DNA of 53,468 bases, taken from the NCBI GenBank assembly GCA_002255575.1, contig NCAT01000015.1, positions 1-53,468 on the forward strand, written 5' to 3'. Position 1 is the first letter of the stretch; each line of letters opens with the position of its first letter. Source of the stretch: Acidocella sp. 20-57-95 (GTDB taxonomy: Bacteria > Pseudomonadota > Alphaproteobacteria > Acetobacterales > Acetobacteraceae). The notes below the pieces were generated by a model. The model was not told where the DNA came from, ran no database searches, and saw only the letters and a list, made by a program, of their open reading frames with translations. Shown in pieces: positions 16,659 through 25,351 of the stretch. A program made the translations under genes and the position numbers.

Positions 16659-17933
16659 ATGCCGGCATTTGAAAGCATCTTTACGCTCGAAGCGACCCAG
16701 TTGAAATTCGGCACCGGCAGCGCTGAGGAGCTGGGCTGGGAGCTGAAGCGGCTGGGGTTGCGCAGCGTGATACTGGTCAATGACCCCGGCTTGCATGCTT
16801 ACGGGCTGGTTGAGCGGATTGAGGCGATTATCGCCAAGGCCGGGGTTAAGTTCGCCCGCTTTGAGGATATTCGGGTGGAGCCGACCTTGGAGTCTCTCAA
16901 CAAGGCGGTGGATTTTTGTGCCCAGCACCAGGCTGATGGGTTTGTCGCACTTGGTGGTGGTTCGACCATTGATACGGCGAAAATTATGAACCTGATTGCG
17001 GTGCATGGCGGCGCGATTATGGATTATGTGAACCCGCCGATCGGCGGTGGCAAAAAGCCCCCCTCCCCGCTGAAGCCGCTAATTTGCCTGCCCACCACAT
17101 CAGGGTCTGGGTCAGAAGCCACCACGGTGGCGATTCTGGATATTCCGGAGTTGCATGTGAAAACCGGCATTTCGCACCGTTATATGCGGCCAACATTGGC
17201 GATTGTGGACCCGGATTTAGCGCGCTCCACCCCGGGCGGCGTGACCGCTTCGGCCGGGCTTGATGTGCTGTGCCATGCCATTGAGAGCTATATTTCCAAA
17301 CCTTATAACGAAAGACCCAAACCAGCCTCGCCGGATGAACGGCCGCCTTATCAAGGCTCGAACCCGGTGGCGGATATCTGGTCCCTCAAAGCCATTGAAT
17401 TTTCCGGGCAGTTTTTAGCCCGGGCGGTGGCCGATGGAGATGATACCGAAGCGCGCGGCACCATGATGTTAGGGGCCACCATGGCGGGGATTGGGTTTGG
17501 CACGGCGGGGGTGCATATTCCGCATTCCATCGCCTACCCGATTGCCGGGATGAAGCATGTGTATCATGCGCCTGGCTATTCGCGGAATTACGGGTTTGTG
17601 CCACACGGGTTTTCGGTCATTGTTAGTTCACCGGCGGCGTTTCGTTATACTTACGATGCCGCCCCGGCCAAACATATTCAGGCGGCGGAACTGCTGCGCG
17701 GGCATAAGATTGAAAACCCAGATCCTGAGAGTTTGCCGAGCGCGTTGATTGACATGATGAAAGCGGTTGGCGCACCTTCAGGGATTGCCGAACTTGGTTA
17801 TTCAGAGGCAGATTTTCCGGAGATTATCGCCGGGGCGCTGAAGCAGCAGAGGTTGCTGGCAGGGGCACCGAAGCCGGTGGATAACAAAGTGCTGGAGCGG
17901 ATTCTGGCGGAGTCGCTTTACAACTGGAAATAA
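16659..17933 (+). CDS. Iron-containing alcohol dehydrogenase, hydroxyacid-oxoacid transhydrogenase (HOT/ADHFE1) type
   Basis: A 424-residue group III (iron) alcohol dehydrogenase. The nucleotide-binding GGGSTIDTAKIMN, the PTTSGSGSEATTVAI segment and the metal-site region SAGLDVLCHAIESY and HIPHSIAYPIAG are present. The sequence between residues about 215-240 (RPPYQGSNPVADIWSLKAI) and GTAGVHIPHS resembles animal ADHFE1 closely. ADHFE1 oxidises 4-hydroxybutyrate to succinic semialdehyde while reducing 2-oxoglutarate to D-2-hydroxyglutarate, using bound cofactor. The ATG chosen has AAGGGG 8 nt upstream. Its divergent partner can reoxidise D-2-hydroxyglutarate. Simple NAD-dependent alcohol oxidation remains possible. 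Confidence 0.85.
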   Translation: MPAFESIFTLEATQLKFGTGSAEELGWELKRLGLRSVILVNDPGLHAYGLVERIEAIIAKAGVKFARFEDIRVEPTLESLNKAVDFCAQHQADGFVALGGGSTIDTAKIMNLIAVHGGAIMDYVNPPIGGGKKPPSPLKPLICLPTTSGSGSEATTVAILDIPELHVKTGISHRYMRPTLAIVDPDLARSTPGGVTASAGLDVLCHAIESYISKPYNERPKPASPDERPPYQGSNPVADIWSLKAIEFSGQFLARAVADGDDTEARGTMMLGATMAGIGFGTAGVHIPHSIAYPIAGMKHVYHAPGYSRNYGFVPHGFSVIVSSPAAFRYTYDAAPAKHIQAAELLRGHKIENPDPESLPSALIDMMKAVGAPSGIAELGYSEADFPEIIAGALKQQRLLAGAPKPVDNKVLERILAESLYNWK

Positions 17934-17947
17934 CGTCTTGTTAGATC

Positions 17948-17963
17948 TGTTACACGTGTAACA
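17948..17963. promoter_or_regulatory. Perfect 16-bp palindrome, operator-like
   Basis: TGTTACACGTGTAACA is a perfect dyad 14 bp after the transhydrogenase stop. It lies between convergent genes, has no T run, and its regulator, if any, is unknown. Confidence 0.4.
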
Positions 17964-18026
17964 TTTGGGGCGTAAGCTGCTGGTGCGGTTGGGAAATTCG
18001 GGAATCGACTAACGGGAAGTTAGAGG

Positions 18027-18213
18027 ATTCCCGCCTTCGCGGGAATGACGAAGAAGGGCGCGGGTATGACCAATAGGGACGTGGGAGTGACGAGAAGGGG
18101 CGCAGAAATGACGAAGAGGGGGCGGGTATGACGAAGAAGGGCCCGGGTATGACGAGTAAGGACGTGGGGATGGCGGTGTCATTCGTCATACCCGCGCAGG
18201 CGGGTATCTTTTT
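18027..18213. repeat. Dispersed palindrome plus degenerate tandem array
   Basis: Starts with the perfect palindrome ATTCCCGCCTTCGCGGGAAT (18027-18046), followed by about seven degenerate units of roughly 18-22 bp built on GACGAAGAAGGGCGCGGGTA and ending in a second, diverged palindrome (ATACCCGCGCAGGCGGGTAT). Together with the short sequence before it, it fills the space between the transhydrogenase and pyrE stops. Frames read through it give Pro/Phe-rich artefact proteins. Confidence 0.8.
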
Positions 18214-18217
18214 CGGT

Positions 18218-18961
18218 TCAGCTTTTACCTAGCTTCTTCGCCAAGGCTTCCTCAGCGGTGGCCACACCGCCATGGGCGGCGGACCATTTCATCGGGTCTT
18301 CGAGGAATTTGCGCACCCCGGCCAGCGCGCTATCTGAAAAATACGGGCGGTCTTTGGCGGCTTCCAGCACGTCCCACCAGGTGCAGAGATGGTGCAGTTC
18401 GATGTCCATTTTCTTGAGCGTCTCGAAGCTGCCGGGGAACACCCCGTAGAAGAACACCACAAAGGTGTGGTTGCAGATGGCCCCGGCATCTCGCAGGGCT
18501 TTGGCGAAGGCGATTTTGGAGCCGCCATCGGTGGTGAGGTCTTCCACCAAAAGCGTGTTCAGCCCTTCCGGGACATCGCCTTCAATGAGCGCGTTTTTAC
18601 CAAAGCCTTTAGGTTGCTTACGCACATAGGCCATCGGGGCGCTCATGCGTTCGGCGATCCAGGCGGCAAACGGAATGCCGGCGGTTTCGCCACCGGCGAC
18701 GGCCTGAATGGCCTCGTAGCCGATATGGCGGGAGATTTTCTCGACCGCCAGATCGCAGATTTTGGCCCGCGCGCGGGGGAAATAGATGATTTTACGGCAG
18801 TCGATATAAACCGGGGACTTCCAGCCGGAAGTGAGCGTGTAGGGCTCTTCCGGGCGAAAATTCACAGCTTTGATTTCCAGCAACAAACGCGCGGTGGTTA
18901 ATGCCGCGTCGCGGTCCCAGTCACTTGCCCAATCAATTTTCGCCGCAATCCGTCCGCTCAT
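18218..18961 (-). CDS. pyrE: Orotate phosphoribosyltransferase
   Basis: Fifth step of pyrimidine synthesis: orotate plus PRPP to OMP. The 247-residue protein is the longer alphaproteobacterial form. It shows LTSGWKSPVYIDCRKI near the N-terminus, GGETAGIPFAAWIAERM with the YVRKQPKGFG lysine loop, and the PRPP-binding motif TLLVEDLTTDGGSK (about 136-149). The C-terminal extension after residue 185 (HHLCTWWDVLEAAK) is characteristic of this subtype. GAGGACAG precedes the ATG. It is convergent with the transhydrogenase gene and divergent from icd. Confidence 0.95.
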   Translation of the reverse strand: MSGRIAAKIDWASDWDRDAALTTARLLLEIKAVNFRPEEPYTLTSGWKSPVYIDCRKIIYFPRARAKICDLAVEKISRHIGYEAIQAVAGGETAGIPFAAWIAERMSAPMAYVRKQPKGFGKNALIEGDVPEGLNTLLVEDLTTDGGSKIAFAKALRDAGAICNHTFVVFFYGVFPGSFETLKKMDIELHHLCTWWDVLEAAKDRPYFSDSALAGVRKFLEDPMKWSAAHGGVATAEEALAKKLGKS

Positions 18962-19105
18962 TGTCTGTCCTCATGGTTTGAGCCTGTTTTCTATAGCGGC
19001 AGGCGCATGGCGTCCATGCGGGGGGTGGTTGGAACTAACGTATACGGCAGGGTTGTGGCGCAGAATGATGATGATTAGGAAACAGGGATAAATCAGGAGA
19101 TAAAG

Positions 19106-20320
19106 ATGGCCAAAATCAAGGTAAAGACGCCGGTCGTAGAGATGGACGGCGATGAGATGACCCGCATTATTTGGGGCTTCATCAAGGAAAAACTGATCCT
19201 TCCGTATCTTGATATTGACCTGAAATATTTTGACCTCGGGATTGAGCATCGCGATGCGACCGACGACCAGGTGACCCTGGATGCGGCCTACGCGACCAAG
19301 GAATATGGCGTCGGCGTGAAATGCGCGACGATTACGCCAGATGAAGCCCGGGTGGTGGAATTTAAGCTGAAGAAAATGTGGCGCAGCCCGAACGGTACCA
19401 TCCGCAACGTGCTGGATGGCACGATTTTCCGTGAGCCGATTATCTGCAAAAACGTGCCGCGTTTGGTGCCGCATTGGTCTGAGCCGATCGTGATCGGGCG
19501 TCATGCTTATGGTGATATTTACCGCGCCACCGAGACCAAAATTCCTGGCCCCGGCAAGGTGCAGCTAACCTATCACCCGGCTGATGGCAGCGCCCCGATG
19601 CTGCTTGATGTGCATGACTTCAAAGGCCCCGGCGTGGCGATGGGAATGCATAACACGCTGGCTTCGATCCAGGGTTTTGCCCGCGCCAGCTTTAATTACG
19701 GCCTGATGCGTAAATTCCCGGTTTATCTGTCCACCAAGAACACCATTCTGAAAGCCTATGACGGCATGTTCAAGGATGCGTTCCAGGACATTTATGACGC
19801 TGAATTTAAAGCGAAATATGAAGCCGAGGGCCTGACCTACGAGCATCGTTTGATCGACGACATGGTGGCGAGTGCCTTGAAGTGGAATGGCGGCTATTTG
19901 TGGGCCTGCAAAAACTATGATGGCGATGTGGAAAGCGACATCGTGGCACAGGGTTTTGGCAGCTTGGGGTTAATGACCTCGGTGCTGCTGAGCCCGGATG
20001 GCAAGACGGTGGAAAGTGAAGCGGCGCATGGCACCGTGACGCGCCATTATCGTGACCACCAGAAGGGTAAGCAGACCAGCACCAACCCGATTGCCAGCAT
20101 TTTTGCCTGGACCCGCGGGTTGATTTATCGCGGCCAGTTTGATGGCACGCCGGATGTGACAGCGTTTGCGGAAACTCTGGAGCGCGTGTGCGTGGAGACG
20201 GTGGAAGCCGGGTTTATGACCAAGGATTTGGCGCTGCTGATCGGCAAGGATGCGCCCTGGCTGAATACCCAGGACTTCCTGGATAAAATTGATAGCAACT
20301 TGCAAATTGCGATGAAGTGA
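19106..20320 (+). CDS. icd: NADP-dependent isocitrate dehydrogenase (homodimeric, eukaryote-like)
   Basis: Oxidises isocitrate to 2-oxoglutarate with NADP in the TCA cycle. The 404-residue protein belongs to the subfamily shared by eukaryotes and many Alphaproteobacteria: [13 protein letters not shown] at the start, the substrate loop [18 protein letters not shown] (about 92-109), the metal-ligand region [12 protein letters not shown] and the [13 protein letters not shown] segment near residue 310. A GGAGA-type site precedes the ATG. It supplies 2-oxoglutarate, the acceptor for the nearby transhydrogenase. Confidence 0.97.
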   Translation: MAKIKVKTPVVEMDGDEMTRIIWGFIKEKLILPYLDIDLKYFDLGIEHRDATDDQVTLDAAYATKEYGVGVKCATITPDEARVVEFKLKKMWRSPNGTIRNVLDGTIFREPIICKNVPRLVPHWSEPIVIGRHAYGDIYRATETKIPGPGKVQLTYHPADGSAPMLLDVHDFKGPGVAMGMHNTLASIQGFARASFNYGLMRKFPVYLSTKNTILKAYDGMFKDAFQDIYDAEFKAKYEAEGLTYEHRLIDDMVASALKWNGGYLWACKNYDGDVESDIVAQGFGSLGLMTSVLLSPDGKTVESEAAHGTVTRHYRDHQKGKQTSTNPIASIFAWTRGLIYRGQFDGTPDVTAFAETLERVCVETVEAGFMTKDLALLIGKDAPWLNTQDFLDKIDSNLQIAMK

Positions 20321-20324
20321 GAGG

Positions 20325-20515
20325 ATTCCCGCTTTCGCGGGAATGACGAAAAGGGGTGCGGGCGTGCCGACAGAGGTCCGGGCGTGCCGAAACGGGGCCG
20401 GTGTGCCGACAGCGGTGCGCACGTGCCGAAAGGGGTGCGGGCGTGCCATCAGGGGTGGGTGCGTGCGTGCTTAAGGCGGTGCGGGCGTGCCGAGCAAGGC
20501 GTCGGCATCGCCAGA
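20325..20515. repeat. Dispersed palindrome plus degenerate 18-19-bp tandem array
   Basis: Begins 4 bp after the icd stop with the perfect palindrome ATTCCCGCTTTCGCGGGAAT (20325-20344) and continues as about eight degenerate copies of a unit near GGTGCGGGCGTGCCGACAG. The unit differs from the 18-kb array (GCGTGCCGA in place of GGTATGACGA), so this array has diverged or expanded on its own. Confidence 0.8.
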
Positions 20516-20533
20516 AGAGCGTGTTGAAAGGAA

Positions 20534-20565
20534 AAGGCTGCGGATGATCACCGCAGCCTTTTTTT
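20534..20565. terminator. Rho-independent terminator, bidirectional
   Basis: A perfect 10-bp stem (AAGGCTGCGG / CCGCAGCCTT), a 7-nt loop and a T run on the plus strand (20559-20565). On the minus strand the hairpin is followed by TTTT-CC-TTT. It separates icd from the converging efflux operon and overlaps the stop of the NodT-type gene. Confidence 0.85.
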
Positions 20566-22108
20566 ATTTGGTCGCGTTGTCCGGGAAAGTGCCTTCCCAG
20601 CCGCCGCCGAGGGCCTGGTAGAGAGTCACGAGGTCGGTGGCGACGCGCTCGACCGATTGCGCCTCGTTCTGCTGGGCTGATAGGTAGCTTTCTTGGGCAT
20701 TAAGCACGGTCAGGTAATCAGCCAGCCCCTGGCGGTATTGGTCCTCGGCCAGGTTGAGGGCGATTTTGCTTTGTTGGGTTTCGGTTTGCAGGGCGGCCAG
20801 GGTGGCGTGTTCCTGATTATAGGCCACCAAAGCCACATCGACCTGGTAGAAGGCGGTCAGCACCGTTTTGGCGTAATTAATCGCCGCTTCCTGCTGCTGG
20901 GCTTTGCGCAAATGCAACTGGCCAATGAGCTGGCCGCCTTCAAACAACGGGATGGTGATCTCCGGGCCGACCGCATAGGTGATGGCTTTGAACTCGTTGA
21001 GGTTTTTAAGCTGCAAGGCTTGCAGGCTGACCGAGCCGGAGAGCGAGATATCGGGGAAGAAGCTGCCAACGGCGACGCCGGTTTCAGCCGTGGCTTCGTG
21101 CAAATTGGCTTCAGCCTCACGGATATCGGGGCGGCGGCGGAGCAGGTCTGAGGGCAAGCCGGCCGCGACGAGTGCCGGGGCGGTAGGGACGGCGGCAGGG
21201 GTCACGAGCTCTGCCGGGAGCCTGACTGGGGTAACGCCAAGTAGCAGGCCGATTTGACCCATGAGACTATCGCGCTGGGTCGTGAGGGTGGGGATTTGGC
21301 TGGCAATCTGGGCTTGCGCGGCCTTGGCGTTGGCGACGTCAAGTTCGGTGGTCAGGCCAGCCTGTTGGCGCTCAGAGGTGAGTTTGACCAGCTGGTCGGC
21401 AGACTCCAGATTTTGCTGGGTGATGGCGAGCACGGTTTGAACGCCGCGCAACTGGATGTAGGCGGTCGCAACTTGCGCTTCGACATTCAAAAGTGCCGCG
21501 CGGCGCGCTTCCTCAGATGATTGTGCCGCGGCGACGGCGGCTTCAACCGCCCGACGGTTCTTGCCCCATAAATCCAGGTCGAACATTGATTGCAGGCCGT
21601 ATTGATAGAGATTCAGCGGCTGGATCGACGAACCAGAGACGCCGCCGCCGCCGATCGAGCCGGATGTGCCATTGGCGGTGGAACCTGCATTATTGGCGGC
21701 GGCAGCGCTGCCACCCCCGCCAAAGGCGGTGAAAATACCCTCCTTGCTGGGCCCTTCACGCGTATAGGAGGCCGCACCACCAAGGTTGGGGTACAAGGTG
21801 GCGCCGGTGATTTGCGCTTGCGATTCAGCCTCCAACAAATGCTGGGTCGCGATTTGCAAATCCAGATTACCTGCCACGGCGTCGGCCTCAAGCTTGGTCA
21901 GCTCGGGGTCGTTGAAGCTGTTCCACCAGGCGGGGTCCACCGCGTCACCGCTGACAAAGGGCTTGGGCTGGTTGGCGGGTTGGTCCTGGATATAGGCTGG
22001 CGGCACGGCGGCGTGTGGTTTGGTGAAATTGGGGCCAACTTCACAGCCGCTCAAAGCGGTGGTGGCAAGGCAAGCAGCAAGCAGCCGGGAATACAGAGAA
22101 TGCGCCAA
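20564..22108 (-). CDS. Outer-membrane efflux lipoprotein, NodT/OprM type
   Basis: The trench-forming outer-membrane channel of a tripartite pump. The protein (about 514 residues) has a signal with lipobox L-S-G-C (TTALSGCEVGPNFTKP), typical of the NodT family, two OEP repeats (about 70-290 and 300-500), and the conserved SLPSDLLRRRPDIREAEANL-like segment between them. An asparagine/glycine/serine-rich insert around residues 140-170 (GSAAAANNAGSTANGTSG) is unusual. I prefer the TTG start with AGGAGC 6 nt upstream, which puts the gene 10 bp after emrB; an upstream TTG would overlap emrB by 41 bp. It is the third gene of the emrA-emrB operon. Confidence 0.92.
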   Translation of the reverse strand: MAHSLYSRLLAACLATTALSGCEVGPNFTKPHAAVPPAYIQDQPANQPKPFVSGDAVDPAWWNSFNDPELTKLEADAVAGNLDLQIATQHLLEAESQAQITGATLYPNLGGAASYTREGPSKEGIFTAFGGGGSAAAANNAGSTANGTSGSIGGGGVSGSSIQPLNLYQYGLQSMFDLDLWGKNRRAVEAAVAAAQSSEEARRAALLNVEAQVATAYIQLRGVQTVLAITQQNLESADQLVKLTSERQQAGLTTELDVANAKAAQAQIASQIPTLTTQRDSLMGQIGLLLGVTPVRLPAELVTPAAVPTAPALVAAGLPSDLLRRRPDIREAEANLHEATAETGVAVGSFFPDISLSGSVSLQALQLKNLNEFKAITYAVGPEITIPLFEGGQLIGQLHLRKAQQQEAAINYAKTVLTAFYQVDVALVAYNQEHATLAALQTETQQSKIALNLAEDQYRQGLADYLTVLNAQESYLSAQQNEAQSVERVATDLVTLYQALGGGWEGTFPDNATK

Positions 22109-22118
22109 GAAAAAGCTC

Positions 22119-23651
22119 CTATGAAGCCGCTTTCGGCGGCGTCTTAAGTAAGAAAACAAAAGGCCATAATAGCAAAGATATGATTCCGATGAGATGGAAC
22201 ATATCCAGATAGCTCAGAAATACTGACTGAGATTGCAACAAGCTGGCCACTTGGGAAAGGTGCAGACCGTGCTGGCTGCTATACGGTGTGATCGATTCTG
22301 TCAGCCGGGCATGGTGGAATTGCTGGCGGTAAACCAGCATGGTGTTGACGAAAGAGATGCCGACCGAGCTGCCGAGATTGCGCGATTGGTTGGCAAGGGC
22401 TGAGGCCTCGCCGTTATTGGCCGGGGGCACGCCGACATAACAAACGGCATTTACCGGAATGAAAACGAACGGCAGGGCGATGACCTGGAGCACCCGGTAG
22501 AGGGAGATGATGCCAAATGAAACTTGCGGGCTGATGGAGCTTTGCAGCAGCAAGGCGATGCCGATTTCGATGAAGGCGGCGATCATCAGGAGTTTCGAGG
22601 GAATGATCCGTCCAGTGATGAAGCCGGCGACTGGCATCAGCCCGATGGTGGCCATGCCGCCAAGCGCGAGGGCGAAGCCGGAGGTGGTGGAATCGTAGCC
22701 AAGTTCGGTCTGGGTGAGTTCGGGCAGCAGCTGGGTGGAGCTGAGCAGGATGAAACCAACGAAAAACAGCAGAATATTGCCGACCGCGAAATTGCGGATT
22801 TTGAACAGGCGGAGATTCATCACCGGGTACGGGTGTTGCAATTCCCACACCACCAGCAGGCTGAGTGAGACCACCACAATGCCGAAGCTGGTGATGATGA
22901 AGGGCGAGGAAAAACCGTCATCTTCCTGGAATTTATCAAGAAAGATTTGCAGCATGCCAAAGCCGAGTGTGACTAGGAACAGGCCGAAATAATCGAGCTT
23001 CAGACCGCCTTTTAAGCGCTCGATGCGTTCTTTCACCATGATGGCGGGCTCGCTGATGAACACGCTGATGAGGGTGAACGCGACCAAGCCGATCGGCAAG
23101 TTAATAAGGAAGATCCAATGCCAGGAGAGGTTATCGGTCAGCCAGCCGCCGATGATGGGGCCGGTGGCGGGGGCGGCGATGACTGTGAGGCCGAAGACCG
23201 CGAACGCCTGCGAGCGTTTGGCGGGCGGGAAACTATCGGCCAGCATGGATTGCGTGACCGGCGCCAGGCCACCGCCGCCGAGGCCCTGGAAGATGCGGGC
23301 GATCAGCATCATGGGCAGGGTGGTGGCAAAGGCGCAACCGACCGAGCTGATGGTAAAAAGCGCCACACAGATGAGGTAGAAGCGCTTGCGGCCGATGACC
23401 TGGGCGAGCCAGCCGCTGATCGGCAAAATAACGGTGTTTGAAACTAGGTAGCTGGTGAGAATCCAGGTGCTCTCATCCTCGCTGGCGCCGAGCGAGCCTG
23501 CCATATGGGTGAGGGCGACATTGGCGATGGTGGTGTCCAGCACCTCCATGAAGGGGGCGATCGAGACCACTGCGGCGATGAACCACGGGTTGAAATAGCC
23601 GGCCGGGGAGCGCGGTAGGTCAACCTCAGCGCTGATGCCGTTGCCGCTCAT
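22119..23651 (-). CDS. emrB: DHA2-family MFS multidrug transporter, EmrB type
   Basis: A 510-residue, 14-helix major facilitator protein. The motif D1 region (PFMEVLDTTIANVALTHMAG) is diagnostic of the DHA2/EmrB-QacA group; motif A is GWLAQVIGRKRFY and motif C lies in FGLTVIAAPATGPIIGGWLT. EmrB pumps hydrophobic toxic compounds using the proton gradient and passes them to EmrA and an outer-membrane channel. Its ATG overlaps the emrA stop by 4 bp. Confidence 0.95.
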   Translation of the reverse strand: MSGNGISAEVDLPRSPAGYFNPWFIAAVVSIAPFMEVLDTTIANVALTHMAGSLGASEDESTWILTSYLVSNTVILPISGWLAQVIGRKRFYLICVALFTISSVGCAFATTLPMMLIARIFQGLGGGGLAPVTQSMLADSFPPAKRSQAFAVFGLTVIAAPATGPIIGGWLTDNLSWHWIFLINLPIGLVAFTLISVFISEPAIMVKERIERLKGGLKLDYFGLFLVTLGFGMLQIFLDKFQEDDGFSSPFIITSFGIVVVSLSLLVVWELQHPYPVMNLRLFKIRNFAVGNILLFFVGFILLSSTQLLPELTQTELGYDSTTSGFALALGGMATIGLMPVAGFITGRIIPSKLLMIAAFIEIGIALLLQSSISPQVSFGIISLYRVLQVIALPFVFIPVNAVCYVGVPPANNGEASALANQSRNLGSSVGISFVNTMLVYRQQFHHARLTESITPYSSQHGLHLSQVASLLQSQSVFLSYLDMFHLIGIISLLLWPFVFLLKTPPKAAS

Positions 23652-24640
23652 TGTTGCAGCGTGATCGAGGGTTCAGCGGACATGCCGGGGGAGAGGTTGT
23701 ATTGCGCGACACGGTCGTCATCAAACACCAGCTTCACGGGCACGCGCTGGATGACTTTGACATAATTGCCGGTGGCGTTCTGGGCGGGCAGCAGGCTGAA
23801 GACCGCGCCGGTGCCGGCCTGGATACTATCGACATGGGCTTTGAAGGTGATGCCGGGGACCGCGTCGATTGTGACGGTGGCCGGGTCGCCTGGTTTGATG
23901 CCGGGGAGTTGGGTTTCCTTGTAGTTGGCGGTGACCCAGACATGATCACCCACCAGGCCCATCAGGCCAGCGCCGGGGGCTTCAACCTCCCCTGCCCGCA
24001 CGCTGCGCTGCGAGATGCGGCCATCAGCCGGGGCGGTGATGGTGGTGTAAGAGAGTTGTAATTGGGCGTTCGCGACGTCCACCTTCGCGGCCGCGAGTGC
24101 GGCTTGGGCGGCTGTGATGGCGGCTTGCATGGCGTTTTGCTGTTGCACGGCGGCATCGTACTTGGCTTTGGCCGCACTGATGGTGGCGGTGACACTATCG
24201 AGCGATTGCTGGCTGATCGCACGCTGGTTGATGGCGTGGTAGCGCTGATAATCCTGCTGGGCTTGCAAGAGGGCGGAATTGGCCACCACGACATTGGCGG
24301 CAGCTTCAGCCTCATTCGCTTGGGCAACGATGATTTGCGCTTGGGCTTGCTCATAGCCGGCCTGGGCTTTGGCGAGGGCGGCTTGCTGGTCGCGCGCATC
24401 GAACTGTACCAGCGGCTGGCCGGTGGTGACATGCTGGTTGTCGCTCACCAGCACCTGCGCCACCTGGCCCGCGATTTTGGGAGAGATTTGGTAGATATTG
24501 CCGTCGACCTGGGCGTCATCCGTGGTCGCGTAGCCGCGGTTGAGGAGGTAATAAACGAACCCCGCGATGGCAACACTGCCGAGCACCAGCCCCAGAATGA
24601 TGAAAGGCCGTTTGCTGCGTTTTGCCGGTGGTATGCCCAT
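23648..24640 (-). CDS. emrA: HlyD-family membrane fusion protein, EmrA type
   Basis: A 330-residue periplasmic adaptor anchored by one N-terminal helix (IILGLVLGSVAIAGFVYYLL). After it come the biotinyl-lipoyl half TTDDAQVDGNIYQISPKIAG, a long Ala/Gln-rich coiled-coil hairpin (about 95-205), the second lipoyl half (TTITAPADGRISQRSV) and a beta-barrel domain with GDHVWVTANYKE. This is the EmrA pattern. The ATG preceded by CAGGGG is chosen; an upstream ATG would place the operator-like palindrome inside the gene. Confidence 0.93.
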   Translation of the reverse strand: MGIPPAKRSKRPFIILGLVLGSVAIAGFVYYLLNRGYATTDDAQVDGNIYQISPKIAGQVAQVLVSDNQHVTTGQPLVQFDARDQQAALAKAQAGYEQAQAQIIVAQANEAEAAANVVVANSALLQAQQDYQRYHAINQRAISQQSLDSVTATISAAKAKYDAAVQQQNAMQAAITAAQAALAAAKVDVANAQLQLSYTTITAPADGRISQRSVRAGEVEAPGAGLMGLVGDHVWVTANYKETQLPGIKPGDPATVTIDAVPGITFKAHVDSIQAGTGAVFSLLPAQNATGNYVKVIQRVPVKLVFDDDRVAQYNLSPGMSAEPSITLQQ

Positions 24641-24659
24641 GATACGCCCCTGAGAAAAA

Positions 24660-24674
24660 TGACCGATCGGTTCA
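24660..24674. promoter_or_regulatory. Probable TetR operator between emrA and tetR
   Basis: TGACCGATCGGTTCA contains the perfect 10-bp dyad ACCGATCGGT (24662-24671). It lies in the 75-bp divergent region between emrA and the TetR gene, where a local repressor would control both. Confidence 0.65.
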
Positions 24675-24715
24675 GTCATCTTGCGTTTCGCACCGTTTGG
24701 CGGCATTTTCAAGCC

Positions 24716-25351
24716 ATGACATCGGAAATTCACAGCGAGCTAGACGGGCTCTCGCCCGAGCGGCGGGAGCGGATTGTGGCCGGGGCGGCGGCAATGTTCG
24801 TGCGTGATGGCTATGAAGGTGCCTCGATGTCGCAAATTGCGGCGGCGGCCAATGTATCGAAGGGCACGCTGTATAATTATTTCCCCAGCAAGGAGGCGTT
24901 ATTTGCGGCCTTCGTGCGGGATAATTGCCGCCGATTGGTGCGCGAAGCGTTTCCAGACGAGCCGGATGACGCGCCGATTGCGGTTGATCTGGCGCGGATT
25001 GGGCGGACGATGTTGCGGATGATGCTCTCCCCCCGCGGTTTGGCGATGTACCGGGTGGTGGTGATGGAGGCGGTGAAATTTCCGGAGCTGGCGCAGGCGT
25101 TTCTGGCCGCCGGGCCGAATGTGGCGATTGGCAAAATGGCCGGTTGGATTGCGCGCCAGGTGGCGGCGGGGGATTTGGTGGCTGCCGACCCAGTATTTGC
25201 CGCCGAGCAGTTTTTTGCCTTGACGCAGACAAGGCTGGTGCTGCGGGCGCGGACGGATGTGAACTTTACCCCGAGCGAAGCTGACATTGAGCAGGTGGTG
25301 GCAGGGGCGGTAAAGGTGTTTTTGGCGGCTTACCGCAACCTTGAGTTATAA
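24716..25351 (+). CDS. TetR-family transcriptional repressor
   Basis: A 211-residue regulator with an N-terminal TetR helix-turn-helix (about residues 17-63): RERIVAGAAAMFVRDGYEG, then MSQIAAAANVSKGTLYNYFPSKEALF. The C-terminal ligand-binding part resembles the AcrR/TetR_C group, with a hydrophobic pocket region around MYRVVVMEAVKFPELAQ. It is divergent from emrA-emrB-nodT and probably represses the operon until a pump substrate binds. The ATG chosen begins just before the helix that leads into the HTH; the frame is open further upstream but that part is antisense to emrA. Confidence 0.93.
   Translation: MTSEIHSELDGLSPERRERIVAGAAAMFVRDGYEGASMSQIAAAANVSKGTLYNYFPSKEALFAAFVRDNCRRLVREAFPDEPDDAPIAVDLARIGRTMLRMMLSPRGLAMYRVVVMEAVKFPELAQAFLAAGPNVAIGKMAGWIARQVAAGDLVAADPVFAAEQFFALTQTRLVLRARTDVNFTPSEADIEQVVAGAVKVFLAAYRNLEL

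Noticed and set aside
17950..18189. Minus-strand frame of 79 codons rich in Ser, Pro and Phe
   Set aside because: Read-through of the degenerate repeat array, not conserved-looking and without a ribosome-binding site.
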